Source of the DNA: Clostridiales bacterium VE202-21
Lineage (GTDB): Bacteria; Bacillota; Clostridia; Lachnospirales; Lachnospiraceae
DNA length: 64,000 nt
Assembly: GCA_000509105.1 (NCBI GenBank)
Contig: BAIF02000054.1
Coordinates: 1-64,000 of the forward strand
Reading direction: 5' to 3'
Each line of letters starts with the position of its first letter. The stretch's first letter is position 1. A program made the translations under genes and the position numbers. Positions 50,701 through 59,915 of the stretch are shown in pieces. The notes under the pieces are model-generated. The model worked only from the letters and a program-made list of their open reading frames with translations. It was not told the origin of the DNA and did no database searches.

Positions 50701-51079
50701 GATACTGCTGGTGGAGGACAATGCGCTGAACCGGGAAATCGCCGAGGAACTGCTGACTGCTTATGGGCTGGATGTTATATGTGCTTCCAACGGACAGGAG
50801 GCCGTGGATCTCTTCTGCGCCGGAATGCCGGGAGAGTTTGCCCTCATTTTGATGGATATCCAGATGCCGGTGCTGGATGGCTACGGCGCTGCAAGGGCGA
50901 TCCGGAAACTTGCAGAAAACGGACAGCGCCCGGATGCAGAGAAGATCCCAATTATTGCTCTGACGGCCAACGCATTTGCGGATGACGCTTACAGGGCAAA
51001 ACAGGCGGGGATGAACGAGCATGTAGCAAAACCACTGGAGATCGGACGGCTGCTGGAAGTTATGCATCGCTGGATTTGA
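47756..51079 (+). CDS. Soluble hybrid histidine kinase, SnoaL-like + PAS repeats + HK + receiver
   Basis: 1107 aa, no membrane segment. Residues ~1-140 are SnoaL-like (nuclear transport factor 2 fold), a domain rarely seen on a kinase. Three or four PAS/PAC units (about 175-700; YRVRCKDGSLKWIIDSG and YRVIWKDGSVHWMQG) follow. The kinase core has SHDIRTPMN with H734 and HATPase motifs NLLSNAVKYT, GTGLGLAIT. The C-terminal receiver has D1034 in LILMDIQMPVLDG. The signal is presumably cytoplasmic. The start is GTG with a weak ribosome site; an earlier start is blocked by an upstream in-frame TAA at 47726. The last 20 nt overlap the convergent FUSC gene. Confidence 0.87.
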   Translation: MRTKTDREYNQRLEDVKNLASSMMHMHYCDHDMEGITALFSPQFSWLGTGEDECLSGREACTKQFLNYGGVIPKCMIWDEEYDVIVPVEDVYVVMGRMWIATDPNTEMYLKAHQRVTFVFRDTDEGLRCSHIHCSNPYQELLEGELFPDKIGRQSYEYVQERLLALEEEKKQQNRQMEVIMSSIAGGLKISNDDDTYSFAFVSREAAGLFGYTVEEFMEATGGTAVGTVYPPDLEQALADCAEAFKDGGLEYSTKYRVRCKDGSLKWIIDSGKKAQDADGNWMVNSLYLDITGSEEDAQRLREQTELLTSIYDTVPCGIIRFVQCRDGSYRLISLNWAVVLLMGYHSIEEGMGDWQEGVLGAVSAEDREVLHEIYYGLNKIGDYKDNEYRVIWKDGSVHWMQGTTMIVGTTSEGENILQRTVIDITQRKILQEQLNREQEMYRVAMEVSSAVMFEYDMEADRFISYEPITGEGVLRNEIENYSKALLEQEIVHPDDVPMVMDNICKGRTEVFEVRCSTPRTGLGSYLWYRANGRLVMDNGKPARVVGALYNIHRMKSELSENSERLYMNQSALRAINGVYVSIFYVNLEEDTYYAVRLPEAGSVMAPPRNGSYSGQLRSYILREINLADWNKVSDICRKENLLRELKTENRHMEVEFRNRQSELWLRMEVHLRKAENEKPDTAIIAFRNISAEKQKELEYYEEEKRAKHALEEAYDSLNKANQAKSDFLSKMSHDIRTPMNAILGMTTIAKNHMEDKEKMEDCLNKIDLSGGHLLELINKVLDMSKIEAGSVALSEDKFRIDGVLEEVSEIIRPDADSHKLAYTACVKQPKHCWVYGDAVRVKQILLNLLSNAVKYTNENGHINVRLEEKLSGRNGIGCYEFVVEDDGIGMSEPFKSKMFLPFERAEDSRVSRIQGTGLGLAITRNLVQMMNGNIQVESELNKGSRFTVTIFLKLAQEEEGAVYPHFSVQPGPEAGFAGHMRILLVEDNALNREIAEELLTAYGLDVICASNGQEAVDLFCAGMPGEFALILMDIQMPVLDGYGAARAIRKLAENGQRPDAEKIPIIALTANAFADDAYRAKQAGMNEHVAKPLEIGRLLEVMHRWI

Positions 51080-52747
51080 CCAGATTCCAGCGCATAGAGC
51101 CGGATGAACCGTGATTTTTATGGTCTTCCTCCGCATTTCGTATGAGTTTATCTTCCTGCAGATGAGTCAGAATAACCAGGGTATAGTATAGTTGAGAATC
51201 CGGCTTTTCTGTGTGCTTAATTTTGTCCAGCAGTTCCATATTGGACTGATATTTCTTCCAGAGCGCGCGGGTCGCTCTGTCACGGCTGTAAGGGAACATC
51301 ATATAGTTCAGTACATATGCCGCAGCCGCACCAACCAATATATACGAGAAGCGGACCAGGAACATCTCGGTTACTGCCTGGAAACCAAATGCGTTCATAA
51401 AGACCGCTCCTCCGAGTGCTCCGATGGTAGAGCATGCATAAGTTTCTGTGTAATCTGCAAAAAAGAAAGACAGGTATCCTGACAGCATCATTGCAACGGT
51501 CCGTCCGACTGGAGAGGGGACTAGAGAATAGATGACAACGGAGATCAGGCCGCCTGCAATTGTAGCTATGATACGTTTTCTCATTTTCTGGGGGACATCG
51601 TCTGCGTAGGGCAGTGATACGGAAGCAGGGTAAAGAGAAGCCATTTTCCGTGGGGCAGTGCCAAATACTGTACGAGCGCTGTGGCACAGGTCAGGATCAT
51701 TGCAACCCGCAGTGCATAGATTCCCCGCACAGGGCTCCAGTCCAGAGCCATCTGAAGCTGTATTTTCAGAGAAAGAGCCGTTTTACGGTAGTGCAGCTTT
51801 TTCTCCGGGTCCGACATATGCAGCAGTTTTTGATAAATAAAGGTTAAATGTTCCCCTACGCGTCCGGCTGTTTCTGTTGCATGTATGCCGGACAAGACAG
51901 GGGCGGCTGGCGGCCGCAAGTCTGCAGTCTCTGCATTTATATAAGCGCGGTACATCTTTAACTGGGATTGAATATACTGGAGCAGGTTTTTTTCAGAATG
52001 TACCGTTTTCCGTGGAATCTCCTGAAGATAGGCCAGCAGGTGTTCCAGGCCGCGTCCAGCCTCAACCATGCAGAAACCGGCGTCCGAGATACAGAGTGCT
52101 TTTTTTCTTCTGTCATAGACGATCTGGCTCAGGCTGCACAGCTTGTGACGTATATCGGAGAGATCCGGCTTATCAGGCGATTCCAGCAGCAGCCAGGCAA
52201 TATAACCTGAGATATCGTCTATCATTTCAGTGAGTACATCCTGTGCAGTCTCAGCGACACGTTTTCTTCCCATGACCCATTGATACAGAATAATGGACAG
52301 GGCGCCCACCAGCATGCCAACAAGTCTTTTTGGCAGATGGGCGGCATCCACCGGCGTGATGAAGATGAGAAACAGGTAGGAAAGAATATAAGGAAAGTAC
52401 ATATGGGTGGAATATTCGTAAGTAAAAGCATACAAAATCATAAATAGTGTGATAAAATTAATGACGAGGGACAGCGGCATCGGCAGATATACAACCCAGC
52501 ATGCCGCCAGTGCGATCCAGACCAGTACGGCGGACTGGAGGATCAGATGCCTTACCGGAGTAGCGGTCAGATCACGGACCATAGAAGCGGACATCATTAT
52601 AGTAAAGATAACGCCCACAATGGAATTTTCAGGACCAAAGATATGCTGAAAGATATTAACGTAGGCGATAATAAAAATAAAACTCAGCGTACCGAAACGA
52701 AATTTATCTTTTACATTTTCAATGAAATTTTGTATGTAGTTTTTCAT
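51060..52747 (-). pseudogene. FUSC family (aromatic acid exporter-like) protein, frameshifted
   Basis: Two minus-strand frames read as one FUSC protein of about 560 aa. The first (to 51581) ends GKWLLFTLLPYHCPTQTMS; the second starts within it and reads SVSLPYADDVPQKMRKR. Joining them after GKWLLFTL restores the family sequence. One missing base, probably a G, in ACCCTGCTTCCG near 51629-51635 explains this. The N-terminal half has the membrane helices and a cytoplasmic region, the second half the FUSC_2 helices. If real, the product is truncated; a sequencing error is possible. AAAGGAG lies before the start; either 52759 or 52747 may be used. It is divergent from the MarR at 52909. Confidence 0.8.
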
Positions 52748-52759
52748 AAACAGCGTCAT

Positions 52760-52908
52760 CTCCTTTAATTGTTTAGTTTGGCATGGATAGTATTTGAATT
52801 TAGAAATTGGTGATGGTACAATAAAGATTAAACAATGATGATAGTCATATTTTATTTACTAATTTAAAAGCATAACACGATCAACTTTATTTGTCAACGG
52901 AGAGAAAG
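52760..52908. promoter_or_regulatory. Divergent region, FUSC/MarR
   Basis: 149 nt, AT-rich, between the FUSC gene (-) and MarR (+). It must hold both promoters and any MarR operator, but I cannot single out a convincing palindrome. Confidence 0.4.
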
Positions 52909-53355
52909 ATGAAAAAAGAAAAATATTCGGAACAATTTGTTAAAAATCTGCTTTTGGTAATGCCGGATTGGCATTCAAAACTGGTGCGTCCGTTTAAAGA
53001 GACACTGCACCGGGAGATGAGCCTGGAGACTTACTACTGTCTGGAAACAGTCAGGAAATGTGAGACAGTGACAATGACGGAGCTGGCACAGCAGCTGAAG
53101 GTTCCGAAACAGCAGGTCACCAAGCTGGTGGATAAGCTTGATAAGTATGGATTTATAGAACGGCAGTACCATGAGAATGACAGGCGGATGATCTGGCTGC
53201 GGCTTACTCCGAAGGCCACTGCCTATTTAGATGAATATTATCTGAAAAATAAAGATTTTCTTCGTTCCCTGGAAGAAAAGCTGAGCCAGGAAGAACTGAG
53301 TAGACTGAATGAGGCTGTTGAGGTACTGGGGGAGATTCTGCCGAGACTGGAATAG
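52909..53355 (+). CDS. MarR family regulator
   Basis: 148 aa winged helix. ETVTMTELAQQLKVPKQQVT is the recognition HTH and ERQYHENDRRMIWLRLTPKA the wing. The start ATG 52909 has GGAG 6 nt upstream; the TTG at 52891 is less likely. It is divergent from the FUSC exporter gene and probably its repressor, responding to an aromatic acid or drug; this is inferred from arrangement. Confidence 0.9.
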   Translation: MKKEKYSEQFVKNLLLVMPDWHSKLVRPFKETLHREMSLETYYCLETVRKCETVTMTELAQQLKVPKQQVTKLVDKLDKYGFIERQYHENDRRMIWLRLTPKATAYLDEYYLKNKDFLRSLEEKLSQEELSRLNEAVEVLGEILPRLE

Positions 53356-53461
53356 ACGCTGGCAGAGGAATGGAAAGGTATTTGCGAACAGGCCGCATCG
53401 GCAGGGCACGTATGATATAATCAGAAGCGGCAAAACCAATATGAAAAAGGAGCTCTGGGAT

Positions 53462-56251
53462 ATGAAGATACTATGGAAGGGGAGAATGAAAAACTGCATC
53501 ATGCTGTTGGCAGCTGCATTGTTTTGTTCAGCGGCGCCTGTGCAGGCGGAAGAGCAGACAGAACAGCGTGTCCTTCGGGTTGCTTTTCCGGAATTGGAAG
53601 GATTTACGGAGACAAGTGAGGATGGAACGAGGCATGGTATCGTGGTGGATTATCTAAATGAGATCGCCAAGTATACAGGCTGGAAGTATGAATATATCGA
53701 CACAACAGGTGAAACCATGATTGACGAGTTTCTAGCGGGTGAATACGATTTGATGGGCGGCAGTTTTTATCTGGAAGGAATGGAAGAATATTTTGCATAT
53801 CCGGATTACAACACCGGCTACAGCAAATCTATCCTTTTAGCGAGAAAAGGCGATGAGAGTATAAAGGCTTTTGACTGGAAAAGTATGTCCGGAAAAAAGA
53901 TCGGCGTATATAAAAATGCGGCTGAGAATATCCGCCGCCTTAAGGTTTTTTTGGACAGCAACGAAATAAATGCTGAATTGATTGAATTACCGCGGGAACA
54001 GCATATAAATGGAAATTTTTATCATTTACTGGAAGACGGCAGCGTGGATATGCTTCTGGGAAACAGTACAGAAGATTCCGGAAGGTTCCGATTGGTAGCA
54101 AAGTTTGATTCACAGCCCCACTATATCGTGACAACAGGGAATAATCAGGAAGTTCTTGATGGATTGAATATGGCAATGGCAAAAATTATCGACTCTAATC
54201 CGAATTTTGCCGAGGAGCGTTACGAGGCTAATTTTCCCGATTCCGGAATGTCTGCTATTTATTTGAATCAGCCTGAACTGGATTACATCAGCCAGAAGAA
54301 AACGGTAACAGTAGCTGTATTGAAAAAGTGGCATCCTCTGTATTGCATAGAAGATGATGACGGCCAGCACGACGGCATGATACCGGATGTGCTGAAAAAG
54401 GTGGAGGAGTTTACCGGGCTGAAGTTTGAGTTTGTTTATGCGGACAGTTACAGCGATTCACTGGACTTGGTGAAACAGGGAAAAGCGGACATGCTCGGCT
54501 CTTTTCTTGGCACCGATAACGAAGGCGCCCAGATGAATCTGGCAGTAACAAAGCCGTATGCGGTTCTGAATGACATCATAGCACGTAATAAGTCTGTGAC
54601 ATTTCCTTCGGAAGGGCTCATCGGGGCAGTGACCAAAGGGCGGGTGATGCCTGGCAGCATCCATGTATCAAAGGTAAAGTACTATGAGACTGTGACCGAA
54701 GCGTTGCGTGCAGTTAATAGCGGAGAAGTCGACTTTTATTATGGCCTTTCTTCAAGAATCGAGCAGGAAATACAGGCGAATCAGTTTAAAAATGTCGTCC
54801 CGAATACTGTGATCAATGAAAAAAATGATATGAGTTTTGCAATGCCCAGTCCGGTTGAGGGAGAGCTGCTGACGATCATGAACAAAGCCATTAACACAAT
54901 GACCAGTGATGAGAAGGAGACGATAGAGAGCCGGAATATGATATCCATAGGCACAGGTCATCTTTCGGCAAGCCAGATGATTTATGCGAATCCTATGCTG
55001 TTTATAACCATACTGGCAGGGATATCTATTCTGGTAGTCATCTTTATCCTGATCATGGCGCGCTATCGTATTCATGCGGCAAAGATGCAGGTAAACCTGG
55101 AGCGGGCTGAAGCTGAAAGCCGTGCGAAAGGGGAATTTTTGTCCAGGATGAGTCATGAGATCAGAACCCCCATGAATGCAATTGTCGGTATCAGCGACCT
55201 GACCTGTATGATGGACAGCGTACCGGATAACGTAAGGGAGAATCTTTCCAAGATACGTGCCTCTTCCCGTTATCTGCTGAGTTTGATCAGTGACATCCTG
55301 GATATGAGCAGAATTGAAAGCGGTATGATGACAGTGGCAAGCGAGCCGTTCTCTTTGGAGCAGATTCTGGATGAATTGGAAAGCATGATGACGGCGGAAG
55401 CAAAAAGGCGGGGATTAGATTTTTGGATGAAGAAGGAGATTCAGGACGACGTGATTGTCGGGGACTCAGTACGCCTGAAGCAGGTGCTTGCTAACCTGAT
55501 TTCGAATGCCTTTAAGTTTACCCCTGAGGACGGAAGGGTCAGAGTATGTGTGACGCAGATGCAGAGTTCTGAAAAGAAAGCGGCATATAGATTCCAGGTT
55601 ATTGATAATGGTATGGGGATCTCCGAGGCAAATCAGAATCGCATCTTTGAGGCATTTGAACAGGTAGGCACGAGCTTTTCCAAAAGCCAGGGAACCGGAT
55701 TGGGACTGGCTATCAGCAGGACGCTCATAAGGCTGATGGGGGGTGAACTGAAGCTTGCCAGCCAGGAAGGAAAGGGCAGTGAATTTTATTTCACTATTGA
55801 ATTTCCAATTGGGGCGCTGGAGCCAAAACCGGAAAAGACGAAGAACGATCACTTCCTGGAGCACATGAATTTTATCCTTGCCGAGGATAATGACCTAAAT
55901 GCAGAGATCGCCATTGAGCTGCTGAAGATGCAGGGTGCAGCGGTGAAGCGGGCAGAGAATGGAAAACAAGCGCTCGATTTATTCCTGGAAAGCAGCCCGG
56001 GTGAATATCAGGCGGTTCTGATGGATATTCAGATGCCCGTCATGGACGGGCTGGAAGCGTGCAGGGCCATTCGCAGCCAGAATCGGGCCGATGCGGCAGA
56101 GATTCCTGTTATTGCTATGACTGCGAATACGTTTAAAGAGGACGCCGATGCTGCGGCTGATGCCGGAATGAATGGCTTTGTGACAAAACCGGTGGATGTT
56201 GAGTACCTCTACCAGGTACTGGCAAGTCTTATTCAACCAAAGAAATATTGA
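53462..56251 (+). CDS. Hybrid sensor kinase with two extracellular SBP_bac_3 domains
   Basis: 929 aa. A signal peptide (MKNCIMLLAAALFCSAAPVQ region) leads to two SBP_bac_3 (glutamine-binding-like) domains at about 37-270 and 280-490, a membrane helix near 505-525 (MLFITILAGISILVVIFILI), and HisKA SHEIRTPMN with H565. The HATPase has NLISNAFKFT and GTGLGLAIS. The receiver has D855 in VLMDIQMPVMDG. The two binding domains suggest BvgS/EvgS-like ligand sensing, perhaps of an amino acid. I prefer the start at 53462 (AAGGAG 9 nt upstream); ATG 53441 is an alternative. No HPt domain is present, so an external HPt or separate regulator is needed. Confidence 0.88.
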   Translation: MKILWKGRMKNCIMLLAAALFCSAAPVQAEEQTEQRVLRVAFPELEGFTETSEDGTRHGIVVDYLNEIAKYTGWKYEYIDTTGETMIDEFLAGEYDLMGGSFYLEGMEEYFAYPDYNTGYSKSILLARKGDESIKAFDWKSMSGKKIGVYKNAAENIRRLKVFLDSNEINAELIELPREQHINGNFYHLLEDGSVDMLLGNSTEDSGRFRLVAKFDSQPHYIVTTGNNQEVLDGLNMAMAKIIDSNPNFAEERYEANFPDSGMSAIYLNQPELDYISQKKTVTVAVLKKWHPLYCIEDDDGQHDGMIPDVLKKVEEFTGLKFEFVYADSYSDSLDLVKQGKADMLGSFLGTDNEGAQMNLAVTKPYAVLNDIIARNKSVTFPSEGLIGAVTKGRVMPGSIHVSKVKYYETVTEALRAVNSGEVDFYYGLSSRIEQEIQANQFKNVVPNTVINEKNDMSFAMPSPVEGELLTIMNKAINTMTSDEKETIESRNMISIGTGHLSASQMIYANPMLFITILAGISILVVIFILIMARYRIHAAKMQVNLERAEAESRAKGEFLSRMSHEIRTPMNAIVGISDLTCMMDSVPDNVRENLSKIRASSRYLLSLISDILDMSRIESGMMTVASEPFSLEQILDELESMMTAEAKRRGLDFWMKKEIQDDVIVGDSVRLKQVLANLISNAFKFTPEDGRVRVCVTQMQSSEKKAAYRFQVIDNGMGISEANQNRIFEAFEQVGTSFSKSQGTGLGLAISRTLIRLMGGELKLASQEGKGSEFYFTIEFPIGALEPKPEKTKNDHFLEHMNFILAEDNDLNAEIAIELLKMQGAAVKRAENGKQALDLFLESSPGEYQAVLMDIQMPVMDGLEACRAIRSQNRADAAEIPVIAMTANTFKEDADAAADAGMNGFVTKPVDVEYLYQVLASLIQPKKY

Positions 56252-56276
56252 TTTTGGCCTTTCCAGGATAGAACGG

Positions 56277-57371
56277 TTAAATGTTACTGCGTATATTTTG
56301 CTCAGATTCTGACGCAGTGTACCAGCCATCTTCCAGGCAGGTATCGTACATAGCGAGTACATTCTCAACCGGAGTCTCTTCCAGAAGGTAGTCATGGCTC
56401 GGGGAAAGAATGTAGCCGCCTCCGGGCTTCATGCATTTGATGGTTTCACGGGTTACCCTGACTGTATCTTCTATGCTTCCATTTATAAGTACGCTGATTG
56501 AATCGATACATCCATTGAGGATAAGCCTTTCTCCGAAGCGTTTTTTCAGGTTAGCCGGCTGCATTTCCCTGGTGATCGGCTGCAGGCTCTGGACGGCGGA
56601 GATGCCGCTCTCAATTAGCGCCGGCATAAGCTGGGCATAGCTGCCGCAGCAGTGCATCATCGTAGGAAGTCCGTATTCCCTGCCAAGATCCGCCAGCCGC
56701 TTCAAATAAGGATATAGAAATTTGCGGAACAATTCTTCGCCCAGCAGAGGTCCGGTCTGGCTGCCCAGGTCATTTCCGATAAAGAAAATATCGATTGCCC
56801 CTTGGGCCGCCTCAAATTCTCTTGCTGACAGCTCATAATAGAAATCTGTGATGTGGGAAAGCACGGCGTGTACGATATCCGGGTCTTCATACATAAGGAT
56901 CAACATATTTTCCATGCCGAGCAGGTCGATGGCATCATGAAAAATAGGGCACCATTCCCCGCCCAGGACAGCATATTGATTCTTCCATGCCAGTGCGTCT
57001 TCTCTGATATGTGAGACATCAAACCAGTCGGGGGACGGCCAGGCATAGGTATGGATTTCTTCGATTTCAGCATTGGCAAGGGGATGTGCCGCTGCCTGGC
57101 CATAGCCAATGCCTTCTCTTTCAATGCCAAATATGGATTTTGTCTTTCCATTTATGGGACCACAGTCCGGATTAAATTTGTCCGGGCCGGCATAACGTGA
57201 ATAAACCCGACGGAAATCGTCATGGAAACGCCGCAGAACCTCTTCGTCATTCTTAACATTCAGAAAGCTGCGCGCCTTTGCCATAAAATCAGGAGACGCA
57301 CCGCACCACATGGGAATACGGTCCGGAATCTGATGGGAAAATACTGCCATTACGCGTTCTTTTGAAGTCAT
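56277..57371 (-). CDS. Uroporphyrinogen decarboxylase family (methyltransferase-like) protein
   Basis: 364 aa URO-D fold. Motifs are VMAVFSHQIPDRIPMWCGAS, DIFFIGNDLGSQTGPLLGEE and MMHCCGSYAQLMPAL, the last with an HxC-like zinc site as in MtaA/CmuA-type methyltransferases. These act on methylated amines, alcohols or ethers through corrinoid proteins, but no corrinoid protein or reactivase is in this window. GGAGG lies 8 nt before the ATG at 57371. It is convergent with the hybrid kinase. Confidence 0.87.
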   Translation of the reverse strand: MTSKERVMAVFSHQIPDRIPMWCGASPDFMAKARSFLNVKNDEEVLRRFHDDFRRVYSRYAGPDKFNPDCGPINGKTKSIFGIEREGIGYGQAAAHPLANAEIEEIHTYAWPSPDWFDVSHIREDALAWKNQYAVLGGEWCPIFHDAIDLLGMENMLILMYEDPDIVHAVLSHITDFYYELSAREFEAAQGAIDIFFIGNDLGSQTGPLLGEELFRKFLYPYLKRLADLGREYGLPTMMHCCGSYAQLMPALIESGISAVQSLQPITREMQPANLKKRFGERLILNGCIDSISVLINGSIEDTVRVTRETIKCMKPGGGYILSPSHDYLLEETPVENVLAMYDTCLEDGWYTASESEQNIRSNI

Positions 57372-57589
57372 ATAGAATCCTCCTTGTATCTTTTTTCTTT
57401 CATTTTAGATGCTTGTGACAGGATTAACAATGCACCAGATTCCTTTAAAATAGTACGGAAATCGCTTCTGCCAGAGATACAGACAGACACTAGGGCGGTA
57501 TCAGATAACTTTCGTAGAAATATGGTCAGGAAATTTATTTTTCCGGAGTTAAAAATGCACAAAGTAGTATTAACAACTATATAAAATAG

Positions 57590-57618
57590 TTGACATAACT
57601 GTGATATACGAGTAAGAT
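57590..57618 (+). promoter_or_regulatory. DegV gene promoter
   Basis: TTGACA (57590-57595), 17-nt spacer, TAAGAT (57613-57618). It is 37 nt before the GTG start at 57655. Confidence 0.75.
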
Positions 57619-57654
57619 AAAATTATAAATGCAGCAGAAAAGGGGGAGAGGATT

Positions 57655-58542
57655 GTGGAAAATTATGCATTAAGCTGTTGCTCGACTGCGGATTTGTCGC
57701 CGGAGCATTTTAAAGAACGGGATATCTCATTCATATGCTTTCATTATTATTTGGACGGTGTGGAATATACGGATGATTTGGGGCAGAGTATGCCCTTTGA
57801 TGTTTTTTATGCCAGAATGAAAGAAGGAGCCGATACCAAGACTTCTCAGGTAAATGCGGGGGAATTTATGGAGTATTTCCGCAGCATACTTATCCAGGGA
57901 AAGGACATTCTGCATGTGTGCCTGTCATCCGGGCTGTCCGGAGTGGTTAATTCTGCGGAGACTGCGAAAGAGGCACTGTTGGAGGAGTTTCCGGACAGGA
58001 AGATTTTTATTGTGGATTCACTGGGGGCTTCTTCCGGTTACGGACTGCTTATGGACCGTCTGGCCGACCTGCGGGACGAAGGTAAGGGCCTGGAGGAAGT
58101 GTACCAATGGGCAGAGGCTCACAAATTGAATCTGCACCACTGGTTTTTTTCAACAGATCTCACCTTTTATGTAAAAGGGGGCCGTATATCCAAGGTTTCC
58201 GGTTGGTTTGGAACAGCGCTGGAGATCTGTCCGCTGCTCAACATGGATCACACCGGGCACTTGATCCCCCGCTTTAAGATCCGGGGAAAGAAGAAAGTAA
58301 TCCGGGAGATCGTAAAGAAAATGGAACTGTTTGCAGAGAACAGGCTGGATTACTCCGGAAAGTGTTTTATATCCCATTCGGACTGCTACAATGATGCGAG
58401 AAAAGTGGCGGATATGATAGAAGAGCGTTTTCCAAAGCTGAATGGAAAAGTTGTAATCAACAGTGTTGGGACAACGATCGGAAGCCATACAGGCACCGGA
58501 ACGGTGGCCCTGTTCTTCTGGGGGGACACAAGGAAAGACTGA
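57655..58542 (+). CDS. DegV family fatty-acid-binding protein
   Basis: 295 aa. EDD/DegV fold: IFIVDSLGASSGYGLLM, WFFSTDLTFYVKGGRISKVS and NSVGTTIGSHTGTGTVALFF at the end. DegV (FakB) proteins present fatty acids to the FakA kinase. The start is GTG with AGGGGGAGAGG upstream. It is followed by a terminator before the hydrogenase-like gene. Confidence 0.9.
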   Translation: MENYALSCCSTADLSPEHFKERDISFICFHYYLDGVEYTDDLGQSMPFDVFYARMKEGADTKTSQVNAGEFMEYFRSILIQGKDILHVCLSSGLSGVVNSAETAKEALLEEFPDRKIFIVDSLGASSGYGLLMDRLADLRDEGKGLEEVYQWAEAHKLNLHHWFFSTDLTFYVKGGRISKVSGWFGTALEICPLLNMDHTGHLIPRFKIRGKKKVIREIVKKMELFAENRLDYSGKCFISHSDCYNDARKVADMIEERFPKLNGKVVINSVGTTIGSHTGTGTVALFFWGDTRKD

Positions 58543-58579
58543 CATACAGCGAAAAGAATTATTATACATGGTTCGTCTG

Positions 58580-58611
58580 CGCCCGGTGCCGTTACGGCAT
58601 CCGGGCGTTTT
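58580..58611 (+). terminator. Terminator after DegV
   Basis: CGCCCGGTGCC / GGCATCCGGGCG (one bulge), 5-nt loop, then TTTT. Confidence 0.78.
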
Positions 58612-58682
58612 GCATGTGCATAAAAACAGAACGCTCCGCCCATAATAACTGGTAATATCAGTTAGAAATGGGAGAAATTAAA

Positions 58683-59915
58683 ATGAAAACATTTGAAGAG
58701 CTGTACCGGGAGATTCTGAACCGGAAAATATCACTAAAAGCGCCTCTGCCGCCTGAGTACCACCCCTATCATCTGGATTGTCTTCTACATCCCCAGAGCC
58801 ATGCACCGGTCGTCTTTAATGAGCCGTGCGAGGAGTGTGAATATGAGCGTGCGTGCCAGAACAGCTGTATCTTTGACGCAATTGAGGTCGGGGAGGATGG
58901 AAAATTATTCATCAACCCGGAGCTGTGTACCGGGTGTGAGGCGTGTATTGAGGCATGCAAGACAGATAAAATCACAGCGGGCAGGGACGTGCTTCCGGCA
59001 ATGAAGGCCGTAAGGGAGTCAGAAGGGCCTGTATACATGATGGTTGCCCCGGCGTTTTTGGGACAGTTTTCGGAAAAAGTAACTCCGGGAAAGCTGCGGA
59101 CCGCTTTTCAGGCCCTGGGCTTCACGGGAATGGTGGAGGTTGCTCTTTTTGCGGATATCCTGACCTTAAAGGAAGCGCTGGAGTTTGATAAACATGTCAA
59201 CGAAGAAGGGGATTACCAGCTTACAAGCTGCTGCTGTCCAATCTGGATCTCTATGATCCGCAAGATGTATCATGAATTGATGCCCCATGTGCCGGGGGCC
59301 GTATCTCCCATGGTTGCCTGCGGGCGAATGATAAAACAGCTGCATCCGGATGCACTCACTGTATTTGCAGGTCCCTGTCTGGCAAAGAAGAGCGAGGCAA
59401 AAGAGCCGGATATTGCCGGGGCTGTGGATTACGTGCTGACATTTCAGGAAATACAGGATATCTTTGAGGCCGCGGACATCCACCCGGAGGAACTGGCCGA
59501 TAAAGAAAAGGAGCATTCCTCCAGGGCAGGCCGGATCTACGCAAGGACCGGCGGCGTGAGCGAGGCCGTGCAGGAGACCGAAAAGCAGCTGAGACCGGAT
59601 CGGAAGATAAAGGTGAAGGCAGAGCAGGCAGACGGTATACCGGCCTGCCGGGAATTAATTAAACGGATTCAGAACAAAGAGACGGATGCCAATTTCTTCG
59701 AAGGAATGGGGTGCCAGGGTGGATGCGTGGGAGGTCCCAAAGCCATCTTGAACCGAAAAGAAGGGCGCAGGCAGGTAAATGCATATGGAGAAAGCGCTCC
59801 CTTTGCGACCCCGCTGGAAAACCCTTATGTAATGAAAATGCTTGAAGAGTCTGGGTTTGATACAATCGAGGTCTTTATAGAAAAAAGCGATCTCTTAGTC
59901 CGGAACTTCTCCTGA
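58683..59915 (+). CDS. [FeFe]-hydrogenase-like protein with N-terminal ferredoxin domain
   Basis: 410 aa. A ferredoxin-type region at about 45-100 has an irregular first cluster (CEECEYERACQNSC) and a regular second (CTGCEACIEACK). The hydrogenase core has the H-cluster motifs in altered form: L1 TSCCCPIWI, L2 GPCLAKKSEA (the usual MPC is GPC) and L3 EGMGCQGGCVGGPKA (usual ACPGGC). All four cluster cysteines remain, so an H-cluster is possible, but the changes match non-prototypical groups and a sensory or non-H2 role cannot be ruled out. There is no HydE/F/G nearby. The start 58683 has GGAG 8 nt upstream. Confidence 0.83.
   Translation: MKTFEELYREILNRKISLKAPLPPEYHPYHLDCLLHPQSHAPVVFNEPCEECEYERACQNSCIFDAIEVGEDGKLFINPELCTGCEACIEACKTDKITAGRDVLPAMKAVRESEGPVYMMVAPAFLGQFSEKVTPGKLRTAFQALGFTGMVEVALFADILTLKEALEFDKHVNEEGDYQLTSCCCPIWISMIRKMYHELMPHVPGAVSPMVACGRMIKQLHPDALTVFAGPCLAKKSEAKEPDIAGAVDYVLTFQEIQDIFEAADIHPEELADKEKEHSSRAGRIYARTGGVSEAVQETEKQLRPDRKIKVKAEQADGIPACRELIKRIQNKETDANFFEGMGCQGGCVGGPKAILNRKEGRRQVNAYGESAPFATPLENPYVMKMLEESGFDTIEVFIEKSDLLVRNFS

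Noticed and set aside
53309-53461. Longer N-terminus for the hybrid kinase at 53462
   Set aside because: It overlaps the MarR gene and would place a basic, non-signal sequence before the signal peptide.
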